From assembly GCA_021292105.1 (NCBI GenBank), contig CM037864.1:40290514-40354513 (forward strand): 64,000 nt of DNA. The letters run 5' to 3'. A program made the position numbers and the translations under genes. This document shows, piece by piece, positions 50,966 to 60,935 of the stretch; position 1 is the stretch's first letter, and every line of letters starts with the position of its first letter. Source of the DNA: Anadara kagoshimensis. Its lineage: Eukaryota; Mollusca; Bivalvia; Arcoida; Arcidae. A model generated the notes under the pieces. That model was not told the DNA's origin. It did not search any database and saw only the letters and a program-made list of their open reading frames with translations.

Positions 50966-50982
50966 CCCATAAACCAATCCAT
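50966..50982 (-). CDS. mob2: MOB2-like kinase activator, coding exon 1
   Basis: On the minus strand ATG GAT TGG TTT ATG GG is followed directly by the donor GTAAGA. It encodes Met-Asp-Trp-Phe-Met and two bases of a Gly codon, completed by the first base of exon 2 (3249), giving MDWFMGKGRRKDKD. From general knowledge, vertebrate MOB2 begins with the same short pattern (Met-Asp-Trp-Leu-Met-Gly-Lys), which is why I accept such a small exon. The start has A at -3 and G at +4. The segment is 17 nt (phase 2), and the phase match with exon 2 is exact. It sits beside a CpG-richer, promoter-like region. No competing coding exon was found nearby. Confidence 0.9.
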
Positions 50983-51160
50983 AGTATCTCGTAGATACTC
51001 CGGTAACTTATCCAGTTTGCTTCTTTTTTAGGTCGTCTGTAGTAAGAGGCTACATAAAAAACCTACACTTGCCTCTACACACGACCCGTTCATCCGTTGA
51101 TCCAAAACAATACATCAATATGGCGACCTCTTCCTGCGCATTATGGATGCGCAAAAAAGT
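50983..51160 (-). promoter_or_regulatory. putative MOB2 5' UTR and TATA-less promoter
   Basis: The region just upstream of the start codon has more CpG than its surroundings. It holds an ATGGCGACC block (51120-51128, similar to YY1-type start elements), a TTCC with adjacent TGCGCA (51135-51140) and a second TGCGCA (51148-51153), the half-site of NRF1-type motifs. A third TGCGCA is at 50953-50958 inside the intron. No TATA box is placed convincingly. The transcription start cannot be located from sequence alone. Confidence 0.5.
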
Positions 51161-53720
51161 TGCTGCAAGTCCAAAATGTCAACTTTCGGTTTATCGATTA
51201 GCAATGTTTTAACCAATAATTTTTATATTTTAAAATAATAAATTTATTTAAGGTACTTATCAATACAGTTTTAGGCGTTTTATCAATAATACAATCTTTA
51301 TTACCACCAGTCGACAATATACAACGTCACGACTTTAGAAAACCGAAAACGAAAGTAGACACTTGCCTATATAGACATAACATATATTTACACAGGGGAT
51401 TAAAAATCAATCCAGACATACCAGTATGTGTTTTAAAGATATAAACAGATTCTTTATTGACTTAGATATCAAATTTCCGAAAAACTAAGATAGCCCAGGA
51501 AACTGATATGAATGTTTAAAGTTCACTCGAGCTTATGTTACTTCAGCATTCAGTGTTTATTGGATGCCTAAAGGGTTTAATTGTATTTGTAAAGTGTTTG
51601 AAAATAATCTTCATAAAGCATCGGATGGAATAAGCTAAAATATTTTGTTAATTGCCTCCAACTAGTCAAGGTTATTATTTGTAAGTTGTATTGAATTTAT
51701 ATTACAAAAATAATGCTAATAATAATAACAACAACAATAATAAAATGCTTTGTCTATTGTCAAGTGTATTTTTTCATCAACATATTGATTTGCATTCTGC
51801 TTCTTAAACTACAATGAGCTTACGTGTTTGCAATGATTTCATTTACAGCTTTCCCTCTTGTAATGTTCAACATCTTTGAAACAAATCGAAATTCCACAAG
51901 CAGAATGTATAATAAAACAATAGTTCAAAATACGAGACCCGGTGTTCTGGAAGAATAAGCTTCTGTATTCCGGAAACACACAGTCATGCGGTAAATGATG
52001 GCATGTATACCGCTAGTTACTAGTAGTCAACATCATCATGCATGTTGTTGGTTGTTTTGGTTATTGTCACGTGTCCATTTATTTGCAGTCTATCAAGGTT
52101 TATTCTCACAGAGGCTTGGGCATGATAACTATTGTTCTGTTTGCTGGTTTTTTTTTTTTTTTTTTTGTCTTTTGCAATTTTGTTCAGTTCCCTTGACACA
52201 ACTGCACACAACAACTCGTAAGCTCATCACAACATCATATAGTAAAAAAAAATTAAAAAACCTCAAATTCCAAGTTTTCGAGAAGAGACCCCTGTTTTCT
52301 GGATCATGAACTGCTACAATTGATTGAAAAACGCCATGATGAGAGAGAGACATCAATAAATATCACTACCAGATTTGTGTTTCATATCATTTTATCATCA
52401 TATCCCAGAACAAGTACAGCCTGGTGCCATAAATGAGCCAACTTTTGTTATGACCGACTGTCACTTTAAATCATGACCAAAACAAAAGCGGATACATGTC
52501 TTGTTTTGGTAAAAATATAGTCATCACTTTGCGACGTTGCCTTTCTGTACCAGAACTTGTCTACAACGAAGGTGTAAACTGAAATACAGTCTTTGAATAG
52601 AAAACTGCATTCCAGGCAGGTTATTAGGTTTTTAGATTTCAACGTTTCTTCACAAAAAAATCAAACATTTTCAGGGAACTGGGGGCTGATCTGTGGAATC
52701 TGATTCTGTGTTTTCACTCCTCTGACGCTCGAGGCCGATGGCAGAGTGCATTATGAAATTGAAAAAAAATCATGCATCATTGCCATTGTGCGCTTCAAAA
52801 ACCCACCATCGGTTCGTATTACAATCCGGCTTATGTGGCAACACTAGAGAACATTTAATTCATTTAATTACTGATGACAAGGTGCACGTTTAAGTGCCCC
52901 CCTCATTGAAGACTTTGTCATCACTGACTAAATGTAACAAACAAAAGAATTAGGATAACGTTTGGAATACACACTTAGTGATTGTTCTGTTAAGTAACTT
53001 TAATCGTTACGTGAGAACATTCCTTTTAAAGTGTACTTTGATATCCATGAACTTATACCTTTCTCCTTTCCCCGCTCGTTTTAAAAATAGCTTTTAAAAG
53101 TGTCTGAAACTAAGGAACAATCACGTTACGGTGTGCTTAGGTTCGTTTTTCAACTTTATTTTTATTCACACTAATATGATTTTCTAAATGAATGCATCTT
53201 GCGATCGATGTTTGCACATTTGTAAGATCAATCAGGTTGTTTAAACATTCGGTAGTGTTATAACTTTTTTGTACATCTCCACGAGTGCTTTGTTTCGTTG
53301 TGTCATGCATTTTTAAATTGTCTTGCTACTGTCAAGTACATTTTAAGCTACGCTTTAATTGCAAGATCTGAACAACAACAGCAACAAACATTTTTGAAAG
53401 ACGGACCTTTGTTTTGATTCCGATGATTTTCGTCAAGTTGTAAAGTGAAGGTGTGTTTTTATCTGGCCAATTCCAATGGTGAGAATTTCCAGGTGATAAT
53501 TCTATTTTAATCTGTACCAATTAAAAGTTACGTGTGAACCTTCACGTAAACATGTTTAAATCTTGATGCTCATGCCCAGTGATAAAAAGTCGTAGTTACT
53601 GAACACACGTAGACACCAAGAAAACATTGCGATCCGTGAAACACGCACCTGTAATATATACATCAGATATTAATCTAAAATCAATTATCTGTTTGCGTTT
53701 ACGAAACACAGTGTGTCTCT
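51160..53720. other. upstream intergenic stretch, nothing recognised
   Basis: The sequence is AT-rich with a long T-run near 52148-52167 and an AATAATAACAAC-type microsatellite near 51716-51743. The short open frames around 51995-52356 overlap each other on both strands and cross homopolymers. No exon, RNA gene or transposon was identified. Confidence 0.6.
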
Positions 53721-53726
53721 TAGCTT

Positions 53727-53785
53727 TGTCATGTGCTACTTTTGAATTTTTATGAAATGATATAATTCAAAAGTAGCACATGACA
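53727..53785. mobile_element. 59-bp palindromic mini-element (TGTCAT...ATGACA)
   Basis: TGTCATGTGCTACTTTTGAA followed by T (53727-53747) is matched perfectly by its reverse complement at 53765-53785, a 21-bp inverted repeat around a 17-bp loop. Flanks GCTT and ATTT do not show a duplication. Confidence 0.8.
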
Positions 53786-53799
53786 ATTTAGATTCGGAT

Positions 53800-53990
53800 C
53801 CAAATCGGGCAGTTCCTAATGTGAAAGTTTGATAGTTAACTTGCCGAAAAACGGTGGTTTTCTCTGGATATTGTTGTTTTCTCCACTATTTCATAATTGG
53901 CCCCCCACTATAAGTAAGAGAATCTTGACTAAGGTGTAACACTCCATTGCTCCACTCAATCCCATGAATTCAGACAGGCATCGGGTATAC
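53800..53990 (+). mobile_element. SINE C, 3' part
   Basis: ggatccaaatcgggcagttc ctaatgtgaaag, ttgttttctccactatttca and agaatcttgactaaggtgta acactcc follow the family C body without a recognisable tRNA head. Confidence 0.6.
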
Positions 53991-54679
53991 CATATGACGT
54001 TTACTTGTGTTTGTTTGCCAAAATAAAGAAAATGCATTTGAATGACATGTACGTGCATGTCTTTGCCAATAGCCTTAACAGTCAAAACCTGAACACGACA
54101 GAGCAACTGAACTAGTAGCCTATAAACCTCCTGACTTTGAACAAGCACTTTATACATGTATTACGCCATTTAAAGCAATATTGAATGTTGTTGTTTAAAT
54201 TAATTTTGTCGGTAGGTACGTTTGACCTAATGCGAGTACTAATCGTCTTTAAAGCACCAATAAATTTGATCACTATTGATAAGAATTCCTAAGTCTAATT
54301 TTACTTGTACCGATAAGACACGAACTTGTTCCATTTACACAGAAAATGACCCAATATTTGTCAGTTGTCCAGCATTAAATTTCCTGATTTATTATCAAAC
54401 TATGATAGAATGTTTAAGGATTACTATCCTAAATTTACAGGAAATTTTCCTAGGAATTAAAACAAGAGGGAAATATTTCCAAGTTCTTTTCTATAACTAT
54501 AATTGTTTGTCATTTGTCATGAAGTGGTTTGCTGCACAACCATGCTGGGCAATCAAACATTTTTTCCATGATCCTGGCCAATCAAATATGAAATTTCTTC
54601 ACTTATTTAGACAACACAACATAATACTAACGTAACATGTTCATCAATATCTGGTGGAGATTTGATTTTCCAGTCGAGT

Positions 54680-54899
54680 TCAGTTGAGTAATGCTGTTTA
54701 ATGTCCTAGTCAAGAATATTTCACTTATATCGAGACGTCGTCAGCTATAGGCGAAGGTACAGAAATTTCTCCTTTCCTGCGCTGATGGCATTATACAGCA
54801 GGTTTTATTTTCGCTTATTTTAAGTTCCCATCTGAAAGAACCGCGACTTTCATTTCGTAATGCCAGTGCTTGGCGAAAAAACAGTCACTACCCACTTTC
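54680..54899 (-). mobile_element. SINE A, 5'-truncated, with 16-bp perfect TSD
   Basis: The tail and core are present (cagttgagtaatgctgttta, tttcacttatatcgagacgt, ggcattatacagcagg) up to acccacttt, but the tRNA-like head is absent. GATTTTCCAGTCGAGT occurs exactly on both sides (54664-54679 and 54900-54915). The length is 220 bp. Confidence 0.95.
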
Positions 54900-55149
54900 G
54901 ATTTTCCAGTCGAGTAGAACCTCCTACATCTAATCAAAACATTATATCGCATTAAGCAATTGGAATACTAGAAGTGAAGGATCTGGAAAAACCTACATCT
55001 CCATAAATGCAATACACTAATTAATATTTTGTAATTTATTCCCTTACAACTTCATGTGCATGCACTTTCTAAATAACGGAATATAGGCAGAACCCAAAAC
55101 GACCAACAACACTGAAAACTTAAGTAATAAAATCGAACTTTATCGCACT

Positions 55150-55262
55150 TTTTCAGGATCTGCCCGAGTGGGATTCTAACCTAGGTGGTCAGAGGCGCTC
55201 TGAGCCGTCAGCGTGTGCTTTACACCACTTTGCCACCGACATCTCCACTAGTGGTATGACAC
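55150..55262 (-). mobile_element. SINE C, tRNA-like head
   Basis: On the minus strand it reads a tRNA-type A-box region (GTGGCAAAGTGGTGTAAAGC), then GGTTAGAATCCCACTCGGGC followed by AGATCC, the head and junction of family C. The rest of the element is not clear. Confidence 0.65.
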
Positions 55263-56394
55263 AGGAAAAGACTGGAACCATCCCGCTTATTTTACAGGTC
55301 TAAATTCGCACATTTAAATATTTGAAAAAGATATAATTTACATTTAACCTTGTATGTTATCGTAGAAATATTTTTATTTTGTTTTATAAAATATTTTACT
55401 ATAGAAACTGATAAACATAACATAGCATATGACAAAAGTGCTAAAACTTCATTACTAGTAATGATTATACTCAACTCGTATCAGGCGCAGTTTATATTGT
55501 ATCAAATGTGTTTTCAAAATCGATAAAAGCAATCGAGAAAAATTCTTCATGCAATACATAACTATATGTAATGTAGTGTGTTTTATTGGAATGATACCTA
55601 TTATACTAGATAGATAAAATGTAGATAATTAGATGGACAAAGCAATATTGCAGAGCATAATTAAAATCCAATAACCTTGTAACATTAATCTTGTAAACTA
55701 ATAAATTGAATAACGGATTATCGTGATTAAACAAGGTAACTGAAATTAACCATGCACACGATTGAGATATAACACGTGTAGAATTTGATTAAAACCTCAG
55801 GACTGATTTAATTGGAACAATATATAAATCCCTAGGGGTAGCGTGGGTGTATCGATGCATCTAGAAAGCCAGCAATACTTGGTAACTGGTTTACGTCACC
55901 ATGGAAATATTGGTTTTCTTCCCGAGACTTTCTTTATAATCGTTTTTGTAATCCCTGACGTTGTCTTAATATTTTTATTTTGCGAAAAAGTATTTAAATG
56001 TACAGAATAGGTAAAATGAAAAGAAAGATAGGAATCCCAAAGATGGTCCTCAGAATAAAATTCCCATTACAGAAGGAGTATATTGGGACACCTTGCAATT
56101 GTAACAATTGTTTTATTTTCGTCAGTTGATTTGATAAAATCTCGTTATTAGACTAACTATCTTTTTGGTTGTGTAAAAATAGAAATTAAAAAAACCCTAT
56201 CATGGTTCTTAGAATGAAATTTCTATTACAGTTTGATTATATTATGGCACCTTGCAATTGTATCATCTGTTTATTGGATAAAAACCCATTGTAACTATAA
56301 CACTTAGAATGTGTTGTTTTAATGTTTTTGTTTTGCGCAAAAAATGGAAATTAAAAAACAAGCCTAACATGGTTTTAAGAATAAAAGAGTCTAT

Positions 56395-56520
56395 CACAAC
56401 TTGTGGTGCCAGATAGGGAAATCTCAACCCGAGTTCTAATATATTTGGTCCAGAACGAGGCTTTCCGAGTTCTAGAACGAGGGTTGAGATTTCCTTATCT
56501 GGCACTACAAGTAGTGATTG
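56395..56520. mobile_element. MITE-like inverted repeat (GTGCCAGATA...TATCTGGCAC)
   Basis: acttgtggtgccagataggg aaatctcaacccgagttcta at the left faces ctagaacgagggttgagatt tccttatctggcactacaag t at the right, an imperfect inverted repeat of about 45 bp around a short loop. Overlapping frames on the two strands give near-identical peptides (GLRFPYLA..VVIDS) simply because the DNA is palindromic. Confidence 0.8.
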
Positions 56521-56527
56521 ATTCTAT

Positions 56528-56697
56528 TTCTTGCACCAGAAAGTACAATATTCAATTTGAAATCAATTTCAACTTTCGGTACACCTCTGATTTTGTTGAT
56601 AAAAGATTGCGGGAAAAACGGCGTGTAGGCTATCTTGCCTGATGGAGATATCTTGCACCTCTCTTTTTATGGATTTTTCTATCTGGGGTGCAAGAAT
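56528..56697. repeat. second inverted repeat (TTCTTGCACC...GGTGCAAGAA)
   Basis: ttcttgcaccagaaag just right of the previous palindrome is mirrored by tttctatctggggtgcaaga a at 56676-56697, about 150 bp away. It may be the edge of another MITE or part of the same composite. Confidence 0.6.
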
Positions 56698-57164
56698 GAC
56701 ATTTCCAGATGGATTTCTGGACACCTTGCAACCGTAACAATTGTTTATTATCGTCAGTTGATTGGATAAACCCGTTATAAGACAAACAGACTGAGGACAT
56801 TAAATTGTTATTTAACCAGTGTTATTGAACAGATAAAACACATTTCATCACCGCGCCAGTCACATAGACAAGGTCGATGTAATCAACACAAACCTATATT
56901 TCTTTGACATTTTCCAACAAGCAATAATACCAAACACGACCGTAAAAAGGAGTAATTTTGTTAACGTTAATTAACTGCGTTTGTAAACAAATGAAGAAAC
57001 AGTTTTTACCGATTTGTTTTTCTATGTATTGAAAAAAAAATCATTGCTTAAACTGCAACCAGGAATGATTTACACTCGGGTTTTTTGGCATTTAACTTTC
57101 AACTACTTTAAATTGTACCATAAAAATTGGCGATTTTAGTCATATCTAATATAAACATACCAAT

Positions 57165-57400
57165 CGGATTTCCGGCATATCAAAACCATAAACCAAACCC
57201 CAGAGCAAAAACTGAAACTGGCAAATTAGATTAAACACGCGAGCTTCTAATAGGGAAGTGAGGTCGGGTGTTCCGGAAGGGTAAGTACCTCCTGTTTAGG
57301 TCATTACAAGCGTGTAATCAAAATTGAGTGTGAAAGGAACATGGAACTATGGGTGCCAAATATATCCAGGATGATTTTGGATATAGAGACATCATACTAC
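57165..57400 (-). repeat. dispersed repeat D, inverted copy
   Basis: aaactggcaaattagattaa acacg, agggaagtgaggtcgggtgt tccggaagggtaag, gtgaaaggaacatggaacta tgg and ccaggatgattttggatata gagacatcatac align with 16280-16510. Confidence 0.78.
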
Positions 57401-57649
57401 ATGTATAAAACACGAATTTGTCAGCTTTGTAAAATAAAATGAATAAAAATCAATTTTTCTCCCCATTGCTAATTGTTCCTCAATTTAGTGTTACTCAATA
57501 TAACAGGTGTCCGTCTAATATAAAGATACATAGCATTTGGTCGCAGTCAAAAACAAAACCTAAATATATGTAAACCATAATCTGCAGTTTAGATAATAGG
57601 GGAATTAAACGCCCAGTCTAAAAATATTCAGAGAACACAGCTATTTGAG

Positions 57650-58092
57650 TTGAGTTGAGTTGAGTTGAGTTGAGTTGAGTTATGGTGTTTAACGTCCCAG
57701 TCAAGAATATTTCACTTATATCGAGACGTCGCCAGCTATAGGCGAAGCTGCAGAAATTTTGCCTGTGCGTTGCGCTGATGGCATTGTCATATATCATTTT
57801 TTGAATTTAATCATAAAATACATTCAAAAAATGGTATTGTCATATACCAATTTTTGAATGTATTTTATGATTAAATTAAAAAAATGGTATATGACAGCAT
57901 TATACAGCAGGGTTCTTTAGCGTGCCAAGTCCACCGTTCCCATCGGAAGAACCGTGACTTTCATTTCGAAATGCCGAGTGCTTGGCGAAAGAACAGTCAC
58001 TACCCACTTTCAAGTCTTGGGTCAGACCCGGCCGGGGATCAAACCCACGACCTTCCACTTACGGAGCGAGCACTCTACCAACTGAGCTACCG
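57650..58092 (-). mobile_element. SINE A with (TTGAG)n tail and an inserted palindrome
   Basis: CAGCTATTTGAG flanks the element exactly (57638-57649 and 58093-58104). The tail is a (TTGAG)n run, followed by the usual core and, at the far end, a complete tRNA-like head (complement of gagcactctaccaactgagc). A 112-bp palindromic element (57785-57896) interrupts the 'gcattatacagcag' block. A roughly 27-bp internal stretch normally found after 'ccaccgtg' is missing. Without the insert the copy is about 331 bp. Confidence 0.93.
57785..57896. mobile_element. 112-bp palindromic element inside SINE A
   Basis: It begins TGTCATATATCATTTTTTGA and ends AAAAAATGGTATATGACA. The second half (from 57838) is the inverted counterpart of the first, so it is a head-to-head dimer of a roughly 55-59-bp unit. 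Comparison with intact SINE copies shows GCAT on both sides (57781-57784 and 57897-57900), a probable 4-bp target duplication. Confidence 0.88.
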
Positions 58093-58264
58093 CAGCTATT
58101 TGAGGAAAGAAAAATACTTAAAATACATTTTGGTCCTTCTATTTACCTTATTTCAACATTTTAATAATTTTTAAATTTTATTTTTATTTCTTTGATTTCA
58201 ACACACTACTAATGAAATTTTTTATTCCGAAACGTTCATATAATGCTTCAAAATTAAAACAGGT

Positions 58265-58545
58265 TTAAAACTAGAAAAACTGTGAGCCACAAGCTCACAA
58301 AAAATACCCCCCGCTCTCCCCACATGAAAAAATCCATCGGATCAAATTTTTAAATAGGAGGTGCACATCTACATTATATCACAAAGATTGTGTGAAAGTT
58401 TCATGAAAATCCATTGAAGGGTTTAGGAGGAGTTGCGGATAAGAGATAGGTACCCTAAGGTGTAACGGAAGAGCGGACGGACACACGGACGGACACCCCT
58501 ATCACTATATATTTCCACTTTTTAAGCGGGGGTATAATAATGTAT
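58265..58545 (+). mobile_element. short non-autonomous element with subterminal inverted repeats
   Basis: Near the left end are gtgagccacaagctcac and ATACCCCCCGCT; near the right end is AGCGGGGGTATA, its inverted match with one extra C. The interior reads gtgtgaaagtttcatgaaaa followed by a ggagttgcgg block and a GGACGGACAC duplication. The middle module resembles the right-hand region of the 12771-15826 element (aaagtttcattaaaaactgt ... cagaggagaagtcg), suggesting related non-autonomous families. Confidence 0.65.
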
Positions 58546-58559
58546 CCAGGTAAGGCCAC

Positions 58560-59060
58560 TATAAGTTAAGTTTTTATCATTTAGAAGTTTCAAAAGAAAC
58601 GTTGAGTGCAAATTATTATTAGTAATGGTTCATAAAGTAACATATTAGTATGAATAAATAGTAATTAAATTTATTGTTGTGCAATGTATAGATTTTGCAT
58701 GTAAATTAAACTTACAGATACGCTTTTGAATACATTGTTTTTGCTTTTATAAGAATATTCGGCAGGTTGTTAGTATTCAATGCGGTAAAGAAATTGTGCC
58801 CAAACATAATAGCCCTAGCTGTCTTCGGAATGTAAAAGGCGCGATGACAAAAATGTATGATCTTAGAATCATAGACATCTCGCTGAATATTTCAAAACTA
58901 TAAAGAAACATTTGAAAATGACATTGCAACATTGCGTTAGGATGATATGTTAATGAATCCCATTTGACAAATTGCTATTTCAGAACAACGTAGTCAAAAA
59001 TAGTTTGTGATTAAAACATTTTGAAGATACAGCAGATAGGACAAAATGGTAGATAGGGTT
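58560..59060. other. unannotated stretch
   Basis: AT-rich sequence in which I recognise no exon, RNA or repeat. Confidence 0.5.
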
Positions 59061-59071
59061 TTGTATGCTTA

Positions 59072-59130
59072 TGTCATATACAATTTTTTAAATTTAATCA
59101 TAAAATACATTCAAAAATATATATATGACA
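59072..59130. mobile_element. 59-bp mini-element (TGTCATATA...TATATGACA) with 4-bp TSD
   Basis: TGTCATATACAATTTTTTAA ... CATTCAAAAATATATATATG + ACA closely matches one half of the 57785-57896 element. CTTA lies directly on both sides (59068-59071 and 59131-59134). Confidence 0.85.
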
Positions 59131-59589
59131 CTTACACTATAACACTATCCTATGTTAATAGACTAATCATGCATTTCTTCATTGAACCCAGTAGCATCAA
59201 CTTAATATAAGCTTAGGCTTGAACTGTAGTCTCAATATAATTTTATGAAGAAATCTTCTATCTTTATCTGAAGCCACTGAGGACACTTCACCTCAAAACA
59301 CAAGTAGTTAAGAAAAGCAAAATGTTTTTATGATAAACACATGATGGGTGTTCGTAACATGACTTTGAAGTATATGTATTTGGATGAAATCTGACCATTG
59401 ATCTTATTAAAGCTTATATATCCTGGTAAATGACAACTTCAACAATTCAAATTAATTTCTTAGAGACATTATGTTAATCCATCATTCCTAAGAAATAAAT
59501 TAAATACAATATCAGTTAAGATGCGTGGTTCATAGGCGTAGACATTTTATAGATAGTGTGATGTATCGTCCACGTGTTATGCATGATAT

Positions 59590-59695
59590 TGTCATGTTTT
59601 TTATGAAATAAATTCAAATAATACATTCAAAAGAAGCACATGGCAGCTACTTTTGAATGTATTATTTCATAAAAATTCAAAAGTAGCCCATGGCA
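59590..59695. mobile_element. about 106-bp palindromic element, same family
   Basis: It starts TGTCATGTTTTTTATGAAAT and ends attcaaaagtagcccatggc + a. Internally aatacattcaaaagaagcac atggca is followed by its inverted counterpart gctacttttgaatgtattat ttcat, so it looks like a dimer of the 53727-type unit. Flanks ATAT and CTAT match at three of four positions. Confidence 0.75.
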
Positions 59696-60034
59696 CTATT
59701 ATCATTTTAAAATATTATTTTAACAAGTATATGTATCTAGACCAAATATTGGAATTTAAGAAATTTGATGAAAAAATAAACTAATGAAAAATAGAAAAAA
59801 ACAAGTTATAACAGAAACGAAATGTACTTTGCAACAGCCAATGAAATCAAGAACACGAGGCAATAAACGTTTTGTAAAAAAGCGGGCAAAACATAAAGGA
59901 AAGACAAGCAAAGCTTTTAGAGCGCTGTATTGTAACATACCGTAATGCTTATTCTACATGTTTAACTTTCAATAGTGTTTCACTTACATTGGTTGAAATA
60001 TTATAAGACGAAGGGCTTTACAAACGCACCGTAC

Positions 60035-60935
60035 TTAAAAACAACAACAATAGTAGCAGCAGTAACAACAACAGTAGCAGCAATGGCAAGAACTGCAGTA
60101 ACTTTGACAAAAGCAGCAATATTTACAAGCAATATTTACAAAAGCTGCAGCAACAACAATAGTAGCAGCAACGGCAAGAACTGCAGCAACTTTGACAAAA
60201 GCAGCAATATTGACAACAACAGCAGCAACAACAATAGTAGAAGCAACAGCAAGCACTGTAGCAACATTGACAAAAGCAGCAATGTTAACAAAAGCAGCAG
60301 CAACAACAATAGTAGCAGCAACAGCAAGAACTGCAGCAACTTTGACAAAAGCAGCAATATTGACAACAACAGCAGCAACAACAATAGTATCAGCAACAGC
60401 AAGATCTGCAGCAACATTGACAACAGCAGCAGCAACAACAATAGTATCAGCAACAGCAAGATCTGCAGCAACATTGACAACAGCAGCAGCAACAACAATA
60501 GTAGCAGCAACAGCAAGAACTGTAGCAACATTGACAACAACAGCAGCAACAACAATAGTAGCAGCAACAGCAAGAACTGTAGCAACATTGACAACAACAG
60601 CAGCAACAACAATAGTAGCAGCAACAGCAAGAACTGTAGCAACATTGACAACAACAGCAGCAACAACAATAGTATCAGCAACAGCAAGATCTGCAGCAAC
60701 ATTGACAACAGCAGCAGCAACAACAATAGTAGCAGCAACAGCAAGAACTGTAGCAACTGACAAAAGTAGCAATATTGACAACAACAGCAGCAACAACAAT
60801 AGTAGCAGCAACACCAAGAACTCTAGCAACTGACAAAAGCAGCAATATTAACAAAAGCAGCAGCAACAACAATAGTAGCAGCAACAACAATAGTAACAGC
60901 AACACCAAGAACTGTAGCAACTGACAAAAGCAGCA
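60035..60935. repeat. CAG/CAA-rich compound minisatellite (57- and 75-bp units)
   Basis: The landmark CAACAACAATAGTA recurs at 60151, 60226, 60301 and 60376 (75 bp apart), then at 60433, 60490, 60547, 60604, 60661 and 60718 (57 bp apart), then at 60791 and 60864 (73 bp apart). The long form differs by an 18-bp acaaaagcagcaatattg-type block. Because 57 and 75 are multiples of three, several frames on both strands stay open for 200-264 codons (Ser/Asn-, Thr/Ala-, Val/Ala- or Leu-rich). None looks like a real protein. Confidence 0.95.

Larger units (their letters stand above)
56085..56790. repeat. direct repeats enclosing nested palindromes
   Basis: gacaccttgcaattgtaaca attgttttatt (56088) recurs as gacaccttgcaaccgtaaca attgtttatta (56718), with a shorter relative at 56250. 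Both long copies continue into cgtcagttgatt(t/g)gataaa. Between them lie the inverted repeats described at 56395 and 56528. Confidence 0.7.

Noticed and set aside
56263-56642. Two ORFs with matching peptides (GLRFPYLA..VVIDS)
   Set aside because: The match is produced by the palindrome being read from both strands.
57884-58174. ORFs with TFKSWVRPGRGSNPRP-like text (also at 49808-50089)
   Set aside because: This is the known kind of spurious peptide from translating the tRNA-derived head of a SINE.
59975-60833. Four 200-264-codon ORFs on both strands
   Set aside because: All are readings of one CAG/CAA minisatellite whose units are multiples of three.
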